Assembly (NCBI RefSeq): GCF_017912535.1
Contig: NZ_JAERQK010000001.1
Coordinates: 186,001-250,000 of the forward strand
Origin: Motiliproteus sediminis
GTDB lineage: Bacteria; Pseudomonadota; Gammaproteobacteria; Pseudomonadales; Balneatricaceae
Reading direction: 5' to 3'
DNA length: 64,000 bases
In this document: one piece after another, positions 9,012-17,846 of the stretch
Layout of the letters: each line of letters starts with the position of its first letter
How positions within the stretch are numbered: position 1 is the first letter of the stretch
Position numbers and translations under genes: made by a program
The notes under the pieces: generated by a model
What the model saw: only the letters and a program-made list of their open reading frames with translations
Database searches by the model: none
Told to the model about the DNA's origin: nothing

Positions 9012-9830
9012 TCAGTGCTTGCGAAAGCGGCTCGCAGCCAGCAGGGCCAGTCCGACGAGTGCCAGAGAGGCGGGTTCGGGTACCGGTGCCGGCAGGTTAA
9101 GCGAGAATGCGTCGACCGCCAGGCCACCTTCAACGGATATATCGGTGAACCAGCCATAGCGGTTGCCGCCGACGTCCCCGGGAATCGTGTCTGCTGCGCT
9201 GGTGCGGGTTTCGGTAAAGAGTAGATCACCCACGGAGGAGTATAGGTTCAGATCGACCGCCAGCAGGCCGCCATCGTTGCGGAACAGGTGCTCGAACAGG
9301 TACCAGCCGCTGTTTTCAACCACAAAATGGTTACCTGCTTCCAGATTCTCGATTGGCGCAAAGTTACTGTTGTTGTTTCCGCCTACCAGTAGTTGGCCAC
9401 TGGAGCTGTCCTGGGTGACGTGGAAAATAAAGTCGCGCTGGTGATTACCATCCGTTCCATTCGATGCCACGGAGTAGTCGAAGCCGCTACCCGCTGCCCA
9501 ACTGGTGTCCAGGAAAATGGCCACGCTGGCGCTGTAATCACCGGGGAAGCTATCACGATAGCCGTCAAAGCGCGTGTAGGCATACTGGTAGTCGTTGTTG
9601 TCATCGTAGCCACCTGTCGCCACGGCGTGAAAACCACCTTCGAAGGAGGTTAACCCGTCGGTGCCGGAGGCGGTTCGGTTGAAATTACCGATCATGCCGG
9701 CAGTATCTGTTTCAAACCCCTGGTCAAAGACAGCGACCGCATGCGATGGCGCTGCGGTGATCATGAGTGGGAGCGCGGTGGTACATGCAATCAACGATGC
9801 ACAGCGCTTTAGTCTGGCTAGGGTATTCAT
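9012..9830 (-). CDS. PEP-CTERM sorting-domain secreted protein
   Basis: 272 residues. An N-terminal signal peptide (SLIACTTALPLMITAAPSHA) is followed by a beta-rich body of about 200 residues. The C-terminal sorting tail has VPEPASLALVGLALLA, a hydrophobic helix, and the basic end SRFRKH. Such proteins are processed by exosortase and displayed or released at the cell surface, often in exopolysaccharide-producing bacteria. The body is rich in Asn, Asp, Gly and Tyr and resembles no enzyme I know. It is a monocistronic unit with its own terminator and a 9-bp palindrome near its promoter. No exosortase is in this window. Confidence 0.9.
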   Translation of the reverse strand: MNTLARLKRCASLIACTTALPLMITAAPSHAVAVFDQGFETDTAGMIGNFNRTASGTDGLTSFEGGFHAVATGGYDDNNDYQYAYTRFDGYRDSFPGDYSASVAIFLDTSWAAGSGFDYSVASNGTDGNHQRDFIFHVTQDSSSGQLLVGGNNNSNFAPIENLEAGNHFVVENSGWYLFEHLFRNDGGLLAVDLNLYSSVGDLLFTETRTSAADTIPGDVGGNRYGWFTDISVEGGLAVDAFSLNLPAPVPEPASLALVGLALLAASRFRKH

Positions 9831-9924
9831 GAATGGTTCCTCTTTTCATGCAAGGGCTAGGGTCCGCTGTTGCGGCATTTTCCTGAAAAAGCAAAAAATA
9901 AGCCATTAAATACAAGTTTTTATA

Positions 9925-9946
9925 TTTAAACGAACAATCGTTTAAA
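9925..9946. promoter_or_regulatory. 9-bp palindrome, probable operator upstream of the PEP-CTERM gene
   Basis: The arms TTTAAACGA and TCGTTTAAA match perfectly around a 4-nt centre (ACAA). The size and symmetry suit a TetR- or other HTH-family repressor dimer. It lies about 95 nt upstream of the PEP-CTERM start in the AT-rich promoter region. No regulator gene is adjacent. Confidence 0.5.
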
Positions 9947-10104
9947 ATGACATAGCGCAATCTCAAGCCGGGTGTTAAGTGTAAAAAAAACTGACATCTA
10001 TCCGGTTGCGTACGGTTCGCTGGCGTCACTGCAAACGTGTTTGGTCGGCCGGAAAACAGCGGGATCGGGGAGGTGCGCCAAGGCCGGTAAAACCCGAAAA
10101 AAGA

Positions 10105-10121
10105 GGGCCACTCCCTGGCCC
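10105..10121 (-). terminator. Terminator at the end of the nifH operon
   Basis: 6-bp stem GGGCCA / TGGCCC with a 5-nt loop, followed on the minus strand by CTCTTTTTTC. It lies about 60 nt after the stop of the NifK-like gene. Confidence 0.75.
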
Positions 10122-10181
10122 AAAGGTCACGTGCGCAAACAGGTTGGAGAGCACACTGTCGGGGAAGCTGAACGCCGCATT

Positions 10182-11534
10182 TCAGGGGCTGCGAACGGTC
10201 CGCAGAATGGCGTTGAGGATATGGCGGGCACCGGCGTAACCCAGGGTTGCAGGGTGCTCACCCGGCTCCGGTGCCTGTTCGAGCGCTACCCGCCGAAGGG
10301 TGGCAGGGAGCCCTTCGGGCGCAAGATCGGCGGCGCTGAGGGCAGGGGGCGCCAGCAGCAGGTCGGCAGGGGTTTCATGTAGCAGCCGGGCAAGGTGTTC
10401 GCACAGACTGCCAACCTTAACCACCACGTCGCCTTGATAGCCGCAATCGTTGAGCAGGCCGAGCATCGCCTCGCGCCAGCGCTGGTTGCCGTTCTGACAC
10501 AGGATCAGCGCGGGACCGGCACCCAGCTCGATCAGATAGCGGCTGATACCCATGACAAAATCCGGTTCGCCAACCACCGCAAAGCGTTGCCGGCAGATCA
10601 GCGGCAGTGCGTCATGAATCGCTTCGCACAGACGAAAACGTTCCAGTTGGGTGAGCGCGGGAACCTCCTGTCCGCTCATCCGCGACAGATGGGTAAGCCA
10701 GGCATCGGTCCAGGCCAACCCCATCGGTACCGGCAGCGGCGTGACGGCATGGCCCCAGCGTTGGCGTATCAGGTCGCGTGAGCGGGGCAGCTGCCAGGGG
10801 CGAACCAGCAGAGTGTCGTCTGCGCCGGCCGCGGCCTGCAGTTGAGCCATGGATGTAGCTCGCTGATTAGCGTACTGCTCCGGTTCCAGTCGGGCGCGAG
10901 GGTCCGAGAGCAGTTGCACCCGAATACCGAAAGGGGACAGCAGCTGCTGCATAATGCGGTAGTTGGCAGCGAAATGTTCAAAGCCCAGCACCAGATTCAG
11001 GCTTTCTCCGCTGGCGATGGGTTGGTCACCGGAGCGCACCTGCTGAACCAGGGTGGCGAACATCGCGTCCCAACCCTGGCTCTGGTTACCGACAAAGCTC
11101 GGGGCTTCAGCCACGATGAGGTTATCCTGGCTTGACCCTTGGTGTTCTCGTTCCAGGCAGGTGTCGATCATGACCCGGACTCCGGCGACCGGGGCCGCGG
11201 CCTCAGCTGCCGGACTGGCGGGCTTAAGCAGGTAGCCTTGTTGCTCCAGATAACGATTGAAATGGCGGACGCAGGCGTCACCGCCCACTACCTGGGCAGC
11301 ACAGTCGGCGAAACCGCTGGCACAGTGCCAGGCTCCCAACGGCTGGCAGGTGCTGGACTGAATCGGACTCAGTTGCCGCGCCCGAGCGGTGCAGCGGGCG
11401 GCTTCGCTGGCCAGCTGCGCGAGCGCCAGAGCACGGCTGTCAGCCTGACTCAGCACACAGCGGCTGATGGCCTCGCTGGTGAGCAGTTTGGGGGCATAGC
11501 CAGCGGGCGATGCAGGCAGCTCGCAGCCGGGCAT
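10182..11534 (-). CDS. Divergent NifK paralogue (nitrogenase component 1 beta-like)
   Basis: 450 residues aligning along their length with the NifK encoded at 12602-14173. Shared blocks include CQPLGAW (63-69), PSFVGNQSQGWD (145-156), LNLVLGFEHFAANYRIM (179-195), LLSDPRA (208-214), DTLLVRPWQLP (240-250), PVPMGLAWTD (268-277), GEPDFVMGI (322-330), LILCQNGNQRW (343-353) and ATLGYAGA (429-436). All four NifK P-cluster ligand positions are conserved: Cys63, Cys88, Cys126 and Ser146 match Cys70, Cys95, Cys153 and Ser188. The stretch between the second and third Cys is 20 residues shorter and lacks the FGG-QQN motif. The C-terminal FPIFDRHHMHR block is also lost. It starts 2 nt after the NifX/NifY-like gene and ends the nifH operon. 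NifN is encoded elsewhere, so it is not the standard scaffold. Function unknown; a maturation or scaffold role is plausible. Confidence 0.85.
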   Translation of the reverse strand: MPGCELPASPAGYAPKLLTSEAISRCVLSQADSRALALAQLASEAARCTARARQLSPIQSSTCQPLGAWHCASGFADCAAQVVGGDACVRHFNRYLEQQGYLLKPASPAAEAAAPVAGVRVMIDTCLEREHQGSSQDNLIVAEAPSFVGNQSQGWDAMFATLVQQVRSGDQPIASGESLNLVLGFEHFAANYRIMQQLLSPFGIRVQLLSDPRARLEPEQYANQRATSMAQLQAAAGADDTLLVRPWQLPRSRDLIRQRWGHAVTPLPVPMGLAWTDAWLTHLSRMSGQEVPALTQLERFRLCEAIHDALPLICRQRFAVVGEPDFVMGISRYLIELGAGPALILCQNGNQRWREAMLGLLNDCGYQGDVVVKVGSLCEHLARLLHETPADLLLAPPALSAADLAPEGLPATLRRVALEQAPEPGEHPATLGYAGARHILNAILRTVRSP

Positions 11535-11536
11535 GA

Positions 11537-11950
11537 TCAGTCGTTGGCCGCTTCGAGTTTGGTCGCCAGCGGGTTAGCTGCGCCCATCATTTTCGCCATC
11601 CAGGGCGGCGGCGTACCTTTGAGTACCTGCTGTAACTTGATCAGGGCTTCGCTGATGGCCGTGCTGTTGGGATCTCGCAGCGGGTGAACCCCGGTTTTAA
11701 TCACTTTAGCGGCGGCAGGGCCACCGATCGATGCCACGTAGAGCAGGTGGCAGTCGGCCAGTTGCGCGGCGCGATAGTCGTTTTTGTCGATGCCGCCCTC
11801 GGTACTGGCCGGGCGCTGTTCCAGCGGCACTACCGTATCAGCGTCGAATTCGTAGATCAGAAACTGCTCGCAACTGCCGAAGTGGCCGTCGATGGTTTTA
11901 CCGTCGTTACTGGCGATGGCGATGCGAAAACGAAAATCAGAGTCACTCAT
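11537..11950 (-). CDS. NifX/NifY-family FeMo-co binding protein
   Basis: 137 residues of the dinitrogenase iron-molybdenum cofactor fold: FRIAIASNDGKTIDGHFGSC, then QFLIYEFD, and a C-terminal GTPPPWMAKMMG typical of NifY and NafY. NifY/NafY proteins bind apo-dinitrogenase and FeMo-co and help insert the cofactor. The N-terminal extra domain of NafY is absent. The start at 11950 (MSDSDF) has AGGAGG 6 nt upstream; an upstream ATG at 11971 is less well placed. It follows the ferredoxin gene in the nifHDKT operon, which is the position nifY takes in Azotobacter. Calling it nifY is likely but not certain. Confidence 0.85.
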   Translation of the reverse strand: MSDSDFRFRIAIASNDGKTIDGHFGSCEQFLIYEFDADTVVPLEQRPASTEGGIDKNDYRAAQLADCHLLYVASIGGPAAAKVIKTGVHPLRDPNSTAISEALIKLQQVLKGTPPPWMAKMMGAANPLATKLEAAND

Positions 11951-12061
11951 GGGACCTCCTGACAGCGTCAAAGCTGATGCTGGGTAATGAGAGGGCGGTC
12001 GGCCCTGATCGGGAGCCGGCCGCCGCCCGGAACGGGGGAATCGTCCGGGAAAATGCGCCGG

Positions 12062-12256
12062 TCAGGCCGGCACGATGCAGTTGTCGATCGGGCAGATGGT
12101 GACGCACTTGGGCTCGTCAGCTTCGCCTTCACATTCGGTGCAGGTGTCCGCTTTGATCTTGAACGCCACCAGCGACTCAGTAATGGAATCGGTAGGGCAC
12201 TCCGGAACACAGTCACCGCAAGAGATGCATTCGTCTTCGACAATAGTCAGGGCCAT
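12062..12256 (-). CDS. 2[4Fe-4S] ferredoxin, 64 residues
   Basis: A small bacterial-type ferredoxin with motif CISCGDCVPEC (residues 10-20) and a second CTEC-X8-CVTICP motif with an eight-residue spacing, as in FdxN/YfhL-type ferredoxins. An extra Cys lies near the C-terminus (DNCIVPA). In nif clusters such proteins supply electrons to nitrogenase or take part in NifB-co synthesis. It lies between nifT and the NifX/NifY-like gene, 53 nt after nifT, with GGAGAAAGCCC before the ATG. Its substrate cannot be read from sequence. Confidence 0.92.
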   Translation of the reverse strand: MALTIVEDECISCGDCVPECPTDSITESLVAFKIKADTCTECEGEADEPKCVTICPIDNCIVPA

Positions 12257-12309
12257 GGGCTTTCTCCTGTTAGTACGAAAAATCGAGAGTAGTGCGAAAG
12301 ATCCTGAGG

Positions 12310-12519
12310 TCAGGCGCGCCGAACGCGGACGGTCTTTGGCAGCTTGGGTTTGGTATCCATGGGATCCAGATACCAGGCGCTGCCGTCATCCAGCTCAATC
12401 TTGCCGCCCCAGCGGTCTGCCTGGTCGTGTTCCAGGGAAACCACGTTCGCCTCCAGGTCTTTCTTGGCGATGTAGAGCGTTAGCTGACCTTCATTCTCTC
12501 TGAGCATCACGCTGGGCAT
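12310..12519 (-). CDS. nifT: NifT/FixU family protein
   Basis: 69 residues, all beta-strand in character, beginning MPSVMLRENEGQLTLYIAKK and containing GGKIELDDGSAWYLDP, the NifT signature. Its function is unknown; it is co-transcribed with nifHDK in most diazotrophs. The start at 12519 is preceded by GGAGAACG. A longer in-frame ATG at 12768 would lie inside nifK and is rejected. Confidence 0.95.
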   Translation of the reverse strand: MPSVMLRENEGQLTLYIAKKDLEANVVSLEHDQADRWGGKIELDDGSAWYLDPMDTKPKLPKTVRVRRA

Positions 12520-12563
12520 AATCGTTCTCCGTTGCGTAGATTCGCCCGTTAAGGGCGGAAAAT

Positions 12564-12588
12564 CCCCGGCCGGCAGAGCCGGCCGGGG
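12564..12588 (-). repeat. 11-bp stem-loop between nifK and nifT
   Basis: A perfect stem CCCCGGCCGGC / GCCGGCCGGGG closes a 3-nt loop (AGA), 13 nt after the nifK stop. On the minus strand it is followed by ATTTTCC. It could protect the nifHDK message or partly stop transcription before nifT. Confidence 0.75.
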
Positions 12589-12601
12589 TCGGGAACGCGC
12601 C

Positions 12602-14173
12602 TTAGCGCACCAGGTCGAAGTTGTAGTCGGTGACTGCAATCTCCATGGTTTCGTCATCCAGCTTGGCCAGTACTTCGTTGACCAGCGTGGTGAGGATCTG
12701 CATGGCGCCTTCGTACCCGAGGGTGGTCTGACGGTGCATGTGGTGACGATCGAAGATCGGGAATCCAAGACGGATCAACGGTACTTCGAACTCTTTGCCC
12801 TTGGCCAGAGTGTCACGCTGCAGGAACTTGCCGTAGCTGTTACCGATAACAAAGTCAGGCTTGTTGGTGAACAGCAGTGAGCGCAAGTGCCACAGGTCCT
12901 TACCGATGTGGATTTCGCAATCCTTACCGAACGGAGAGGCATCCAGAACTTTCTGCATCGCTTTGCCCCAGCGCTTGTTGGCGTTGTTGCACAGGATGAT
13001 GGAGGGCTCCGCGCCCAGTTCCAGCAGGAAGCTGGCCAGACCCATAACAAAGTCCGGATCGCCGTAGAGAGCAAACTTCTTGCCGTGCAGCCAGGTGTGG
13101 CTGTCCTGCATCATGTCGACCAGACGACCACGCTCCAGTGCCAGCGAGTCCGGGATATCCTTGCCGGTCAGCTCGCTGACCTTCATCAGGAAATCATCGG
13201 TGGCAGCTAGACCCATGGGCATGGCGATCTCGGTGCAGGGCTGATTCCAGGTGCCCTTGACGAACTTCTTGGTCTTGGGCAAGCCCCAGGGCTGAAGCAG
13301 CAGGGTATCGATGGCGTTAGGCGCATCTTTGATCTCGTCCTGCGTGGTGCCGCCTTCGTACATGCGGTACTCACCGTCGGCGGGAGTGTCCAGCACTTCG
13401 CTGGGATCAGACAGCAGGGTAGCGTCTACACCCATCTCGGCCATCATCCGCTTCATCACGCGGTAGTTGCCCAGATAGGTTTCGAAACCGGGGACCAGGT
13501 TGATCTTACCGTTACTGCCTACTTCCTTGTCGTCCATGGAATTGAGGGTAAAGCAGCGTGCAAAGCCCTCAAACATGCCGTCCCAGCCGTTAACGTGGCT
13601 ACCCACGAAGCTCGGTGTATGGGCATAAGGCGCGGGCATATCCTGAGGGATTGCGCCGTCCTTCTTGGAGTTGCCGATAAAGGCGTTCAGATCGTCACCG
13701 ATAACCTCGGCCATACAGGTGGTAGAAACCGCAACGATTTCAGGCTTGTACAGCGCGACAGCGTTTTCCAGACCATCTTTCATGTTCTGCTGACCGCCGA
13801 ATACGGCTGCGTCTTCAGTCATGGAGTCGGAAACCGTCATGATCGGCTCTTTGAAGTGACGATTGAAGTAGGTACGGAAGTACGCAACACAACCTTGAGA
13901 ACCGTGCACGTAGGGCAGGGTCTTCTCAAAACCCAGGGCGCAGAGAACGGCACCCAGCGGCTGACAGGCTTTGGCCGGATCTACGGTCAGTGCCTTACGG
14001 TTGAAGTTAAGCTCTTTGTACTCTTCGGTAGTGGTCCATTCGAAGATCTCGGCCACCTTGGCGGCATCAGTCGGATCTTCTTTTGTGGCCTTTTTGTCGG
14101 CCAGCAATTCCTTGTACTCCGGCTGACCGAACAGCGGGTAACAAGGTTTGACGTTATCTGCAGTCTGACTCAT
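12602..14173 (-). CDS. nifK: Nitrogenase MoFe protein beta subunit
   Basis: 523 residues, full length. With NifD it forms the MoFe protein that reduces N2. The P-cluster ligands are Cys70 (AKACQPLGAV), Cys95 (GSQGCVAYF), Cys153 (STTCMAEVIGDD) and Ser188 (TPSFVGS). The C-terminal LGFPIFDRHHMHRQTTLGYE and the terminal DYNFDLVR are those of molybdenum nitrogenase. The N-terminal extension of about 50 residues is the Azotobacter type. It is 119 nt downstream of nifD, with GGAGGTTAAA before the ATG. Confidence 0.98.
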   Translation of the reverse strand: MSQTADNVKPCYPLFGQPEYKELLADKKATKEDPTDAAKVAEIFEWTTTEEYKELNFNRKALTVDPAKACQPLGAVLCALGFEKTLPYVHGSQGCVAYFRTYFNRHFKEPIMTVSDSMTEDAAVFGGQQNMKDGLENAVALYKPEIVAVSTTCMAEVIGDDLNAFIGNSKKDGAIPQDMPAPYAHTPSFVGSHVNGWDGMFEGFARCFTLNSMDDKEVGSNGKINLVPGFETYLGNYRVMKRMMAEMGVDATLLSDPSEVLDTPADGEYRMYEGGTTQDEIKDAPNAIDTLLLQPWGLPKTKKFVKGTWNQPCTEIAMPMGLAATDDFLMKVSELTGKDIPDSLALERGRLVDMMQDSHTWLHGKKFALYGDPDFVMGLASFLLELGAEPSIILCNNANKRWGKAMQKVLDASPFGKDCEIHIGKDLWHLRSLLFTNKPDFVIGNSYGKFLQRDTLAKGKEFEVPLIRLGFPIFDRHHMHRQTTLGYEGAMQILTTLVNEVLAKLDDETMEIAVTDYNFDLVR

Positions 14174-14292
14174 TTTAACCTCCCAACCGCGCCACTCTAA
14201 TGTGAACTAACGGCGGTAAGTGAATCTTTTGACAGGCGAACCTGCCCACAACTTCTGATCTTGGTTAAGCGGCTTTCAGCTCTGGTGAGCGG

Positions 14293-15732
14293 TTAGGCGC
14301 TTTTCTTCCAGGGAGCAGTCATCTCTTTCCAGCACGGATTATTCAGGGTCATATCCATGTCACGGGCGAAGATGGCGAAGCCGTCGTAGCCGTGGTAAGG
14401 ACCGGAGTAATCCCAGGAGTGCATCTGACGGAAGGGGATACCCATCTTCTGGAAGATGTACTTCTCTTTGATGCCGCCGCCGATCAGATCAGGCTTCATC
14501 GCTTTAACAAACTCTTCGAACTCGTAGCCGGTTACGTCATCGTAAAGCAGGGTGGAGTTCTGCAGGTCTTCCATGGTGCGCTCGTAGTCATCGTTGTGAC
14601 CGAACTCGTAACCGGTACCGATGACTTCCATGCCCAGATCTTGATAGGCACCGATGGTGTGACGGGGGCGCAGGCCGCCGACATACAGCATCACGCGCTT
14701 ACCTTCCAAGCGGGGACGGTACTTCTCGATGATCGCGTCGGTCTGTGCCTTGTACTTGGCGATAACCTTCTCGGCATTGGCCTGGATGGTTTCGTCAAAG
14801 AAAGAGGCGATCTTGCGCAGGCTTTCTTCAGTCTTGGTCGGGCCGAAGAAGTTGAACTCTACCCACGGAATGTCGTACTTCTCTTCCATGTGACGCGCCA
14901 GGTAGTTCATGGAGCGGTAGCAGTGCAGCAGGTTCAGCTTAACGTTAACGTTGTTCTTGACTTCGTTCAGGGTGCCGTCACCGGACCACTGAGTGACAAC
15001 GTTCAGGCCCATCTCTTCCAGCAGGATGCGTGAAGACCAGGCGTCACCACCGATGTTGTAGTCGGCGATCAGAGCGACGTCGTAGGGGCCAACCTCTTTC
15101 TTGTTGTCTTCAGACAACACCCAGTCACGGACCGCGTCGTTGGCGATGTGGTGACCCAGAGATTGGGATACGCCGCGGAAACCTTCACAGCGAACCGGAA
15201 CAACCGGCTTGCCGATTTCTGCTGCCTTGGCCTTGGAAACCGCTTCGATGTCGTCACCGATAAGACCGATGGGACATTCTGACTGAACGGAGATGCCCTT
15301 GTTCAGCGGAAACAGGGTTTCGATCTCGTCGATCAGGGTTTCCAGCTTCTTGTCACCGCCGAAAACGATATCTTTTTCCTGGAAATCGGAGGTGAAGTTC
15401 ATGGTGCCGTAGCTGTCTACACCGGTGGTGCCCACGTAGTAGTTACGACGACCGGCGCGGGAGTACTGGCCACAGCCAACCGGACCGTGAGAGATGTGGA
15501 TCATGTCCTTGATCGGACCCCAGACCACACCCTTGGAACCTGCATACGCGCAACCACGGTTGGTCAGCACGCCCGGCAGGGCTTTACGGTTGGAGGTGAT
15601 GCAGCCCTTGGTTTCCTGACCTGGCTCAGCCACGGTCAGGTGCTTGGCACGGTCTGCCTTCGCCTTCTCCGGATAGACCTCAAGCACCTCTTCGATGAGG
15701 GCTTTGGTCTCTTCAACATTCAAACTCGTCAT
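14293..15732 (-). CDS. nifD: Nitrogenase MoFe protein alpha subunit
   Basis: 479 residues. It holds FeMo-co and shares the P-cluster. P-cluster cysteines lie in [21 protein letters not shown] and [11 protein letters not shown]. The FeMo-co ligands are the Cys in [10 protein letters not shown] and the His in [16 protein letters not shown]. This is the molybdenum form, not VnfD or AnfD, judged by those motifs and by the adjoining nifK. It lies 98 nt after nifH, with a stem-loop between them. Confidence 0.98.
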   Translation of the reverse strand: MTSLNVEETKALIEEVLEVYPEKAKADRAKHLTVAEPGQETKGCITSNRKALPGVLTNRGCAYAGSKGVVWGPIKDMIHISHGPVGCGQYSRAGRRNYYVGTTGVDSYGTMNFTSDFQEKDIVFGGDKKLETLIDEIETLFPLNKGISVQSECPIGLIGDDIEAVSKAKAAEIGKPVVPVRCEGFRGVSQSLGHHIANDAVRDWVLSEDNKKEVGPYDVALIADYNIGGDAWSSRILLEEMGLNVVTQWSGDGTLNEVKNNVNVKLNLLHCYRSMNYLARHMEEKYDIPWVEFNFFGPTKTEESLRKIASFFDETIQANAEKVIAKYKAQTDAIIEKYRPRLEGKRVMLYVGGLRPRHTIGAYQDLGMEVIGTGYEFGHNDDYERTMEDLQNSTLLYDDVTGYEFEEFVKAMKPDLIGGGIKEKYIFQKMGIPFRQMHSWDYSGPYHGYDGFAIFARDMDMTLNNPCWKEMTAPWKKSA

Positions 15733-15786
15733 GATTGAGTACCTTTATCTAAACCGTTGATCGGTATGCTTGCGCTGCCTGCGAGG

Positions 15787-15806
15787 GCCGGCGGCTAACC
15801 GCCGGC
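15787..15806 (-). repeat. 8-bp stem-loop between nifH and nifD
   Basis: A perfect stem GCCGGCGG / CCGCCGGC around a CTAA loop lies 24 nt past the nifH stop. No T-run follows. In diazotrophs such stems at the 3' end of nifH stabilise its message and help NifH outnumber NifDK. Confidence 0.75.
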
Positions 15807-15830
15807 AATCTCGTTGCAGTGCGGGTCTGC

Positions 15831-16766
<936 letters not shown>

Positions 16767-16773
16767 TCATAGG

Positions 16774-16788
16774 GCAATGCTTGTGCCA
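16774..16788 (-). promoter_or_regulatory. Sigma-54 promoter of nifHDK
   Basis: On the minus strand TGGCACAAGCATTGC is a perfect -24/-12 element, 52 nt before the nifH ATG. The upstream NifA site is not perfect: a TGT-N10-ACG occurs at 16899-16914 and a TGT-N11-ACA at 16921-16937. An AT-rich stretch at 16801-16840 could bind IHF. Confidence 0.92.
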
Positions 16789-16990
16789 AAAACGTAAAAT
16801 GATTAATAAGAATTTGAAAAATAAGTATTTATCGTGTCTTTATTGGGTGCTTTCTTAGTCCGGATTAGCTGACAGCTATACGACAAAGCGGCGAATACTG
16901 TAGGGTTAATGACGACAATTTGTAGGCGGTTGCGACAACCCCAACTTCGCGTCATCCTTACTCCAAACCAGCCCGGACAAGCGTTCACGG

Positions 16991-17833
16991 ATGATGGCAT
17001 CGACACCTGTAACCCAGCCCCTGCGGCAGCTGCCCAAGGGCACCTACCTACCGATAAACCGCTGCAACCTTCCGGCAACTATTCTTGGGGGGCTGACCTT
17101 TCAGCAGCAACCGGTGCCGTTGCAGATCGATGGCGTTGCCCACCTGCACGCCGATCTGTTTCGGCGTCTGGATGAGTTGGACAGCGCTGACGCGCGAGTC
17201 CGTCAGTTCGAAGACTATCTGGATGTGCACTTCCGCCTCGACGATCCTTCAGCCGCCGGCTTTAAGCCGGGTGGGCGTGGACGTCCCAAGGCCACCTGGC
17301 GACGAACCCTTCGTGGTTGGTTCTTCGACACCGACAGTCGCGAGGCTGCGGTGCTGAAATCCTGGGTTGAGTCACGCTTCGGTCTGTTGCCCCGCTTTCA
17401 TCAGGCGCCGATTCGCGATTTTAGTGGCGAGGCTTATCTGGCGTACCTAGAAGCCCGGGCCCGTGGCTTGTACAACACCAACTCGCTTGAGGCGCAGCTC
17501 GATCTGGTTTACAGCTTTTGTCAGTATCAATTGTCGCAGCAGCAACAATCCCATCTGTTGCTGTACCGGGGGGTTAATCGTCCGGAGCAACTGGAACAGC
17601 TGCCCGGGTGCTCACCAGCGGGTGATGCCCTGCCGGCGCTGTTGCTCAACAACCTCAATTCATTTTCGTGCAGCGTCGAACGGGCGTCGGAATTCGGGGA
17701 TAGGGTGCTGGCAATCAGGGTGCCGTGCGAAAAAGTGTTCTGTTATGACGCGTTGTTTCCCGGGCAGTTGAACGGCGAAGGGGAATATGTCGTTATTGGC
17801 GGGCTTTACCAGCCCGAGTGCTGGGTTTACTGA
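16991..17833 (+). CDS. draT: NAD+:dinitrogenase reductase ADP-ribosyltransferase
   Basis: 280 residues. DraT transfers ADP-ribose from NAD+ to an arginine of NifH in response to ammonium or darkness, switching nitrogenase off reversibly. The N-terminal LPINRCNLPATILGGLTFQ, the middle LLLYRGVNRPEQLE and NNLNSFSCSVERASEFGD are typical. The reaction should act on the Arg in NifH CAGRG. Two ATGs in tandem (16991, 16994) lie after a poor ribosome site, so the start may shift by one codon. It is divergent from nifH with 269 nt between them. The reversing enzyme DraG is not in the window. Confidence 0.93.
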   Translation: MMASTPVTQPLRQLPKGTYLPINRCNLPATILGGLTFQQQPVPLQIDGVAHLHADLFRRLDELDSADARVRQFEDYLDVHFRLDDPSAAGFKPGGRGRPKATWRRTLRGWFFDTDSREAAVLKSWVESRFGLLPRFHQAPIRDFSGEAYLAYLEARARGLYNTNSLEAQLDLVYSFCQYQLSQQQQSHLLLYRGVNRPEQLEQLPGCSPAGDALPALLLNNLNSFSCSVERASEFGDRVLAIRVPCEKVFCYDALFPGQLNGEGEYVVIGGLYQPECWVY

Positions 17834-17846
17834 GAGGACCGCCCGG

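Larger units (their letters stand above)
9831..10181. other. Gene-free stretch between the PEP-CTERM gene and the nifH operon
   Basis: No convincing coding frame. The left part (9880-9960) is AT-rich and probably holds the promoter of the PEP-CTERM gene together with a palindrome at 9925-9946. The right part contains the terminator of the nifH operon at 10105-10121. Confidence 0.6.

Noticed and set aside
16921-16937. NifA site TGT-N11-ACA upstream of nifH
   Set aside because: The spacing is one base too long for the accepted site; noted only as a candidate.
17787-17846. Longer N-terminus for the membrane protein after draT
   Set aside because: It would overlap draT, adds polar residues before the first helix and has no ribosome site; the GTG at 17847 is better.
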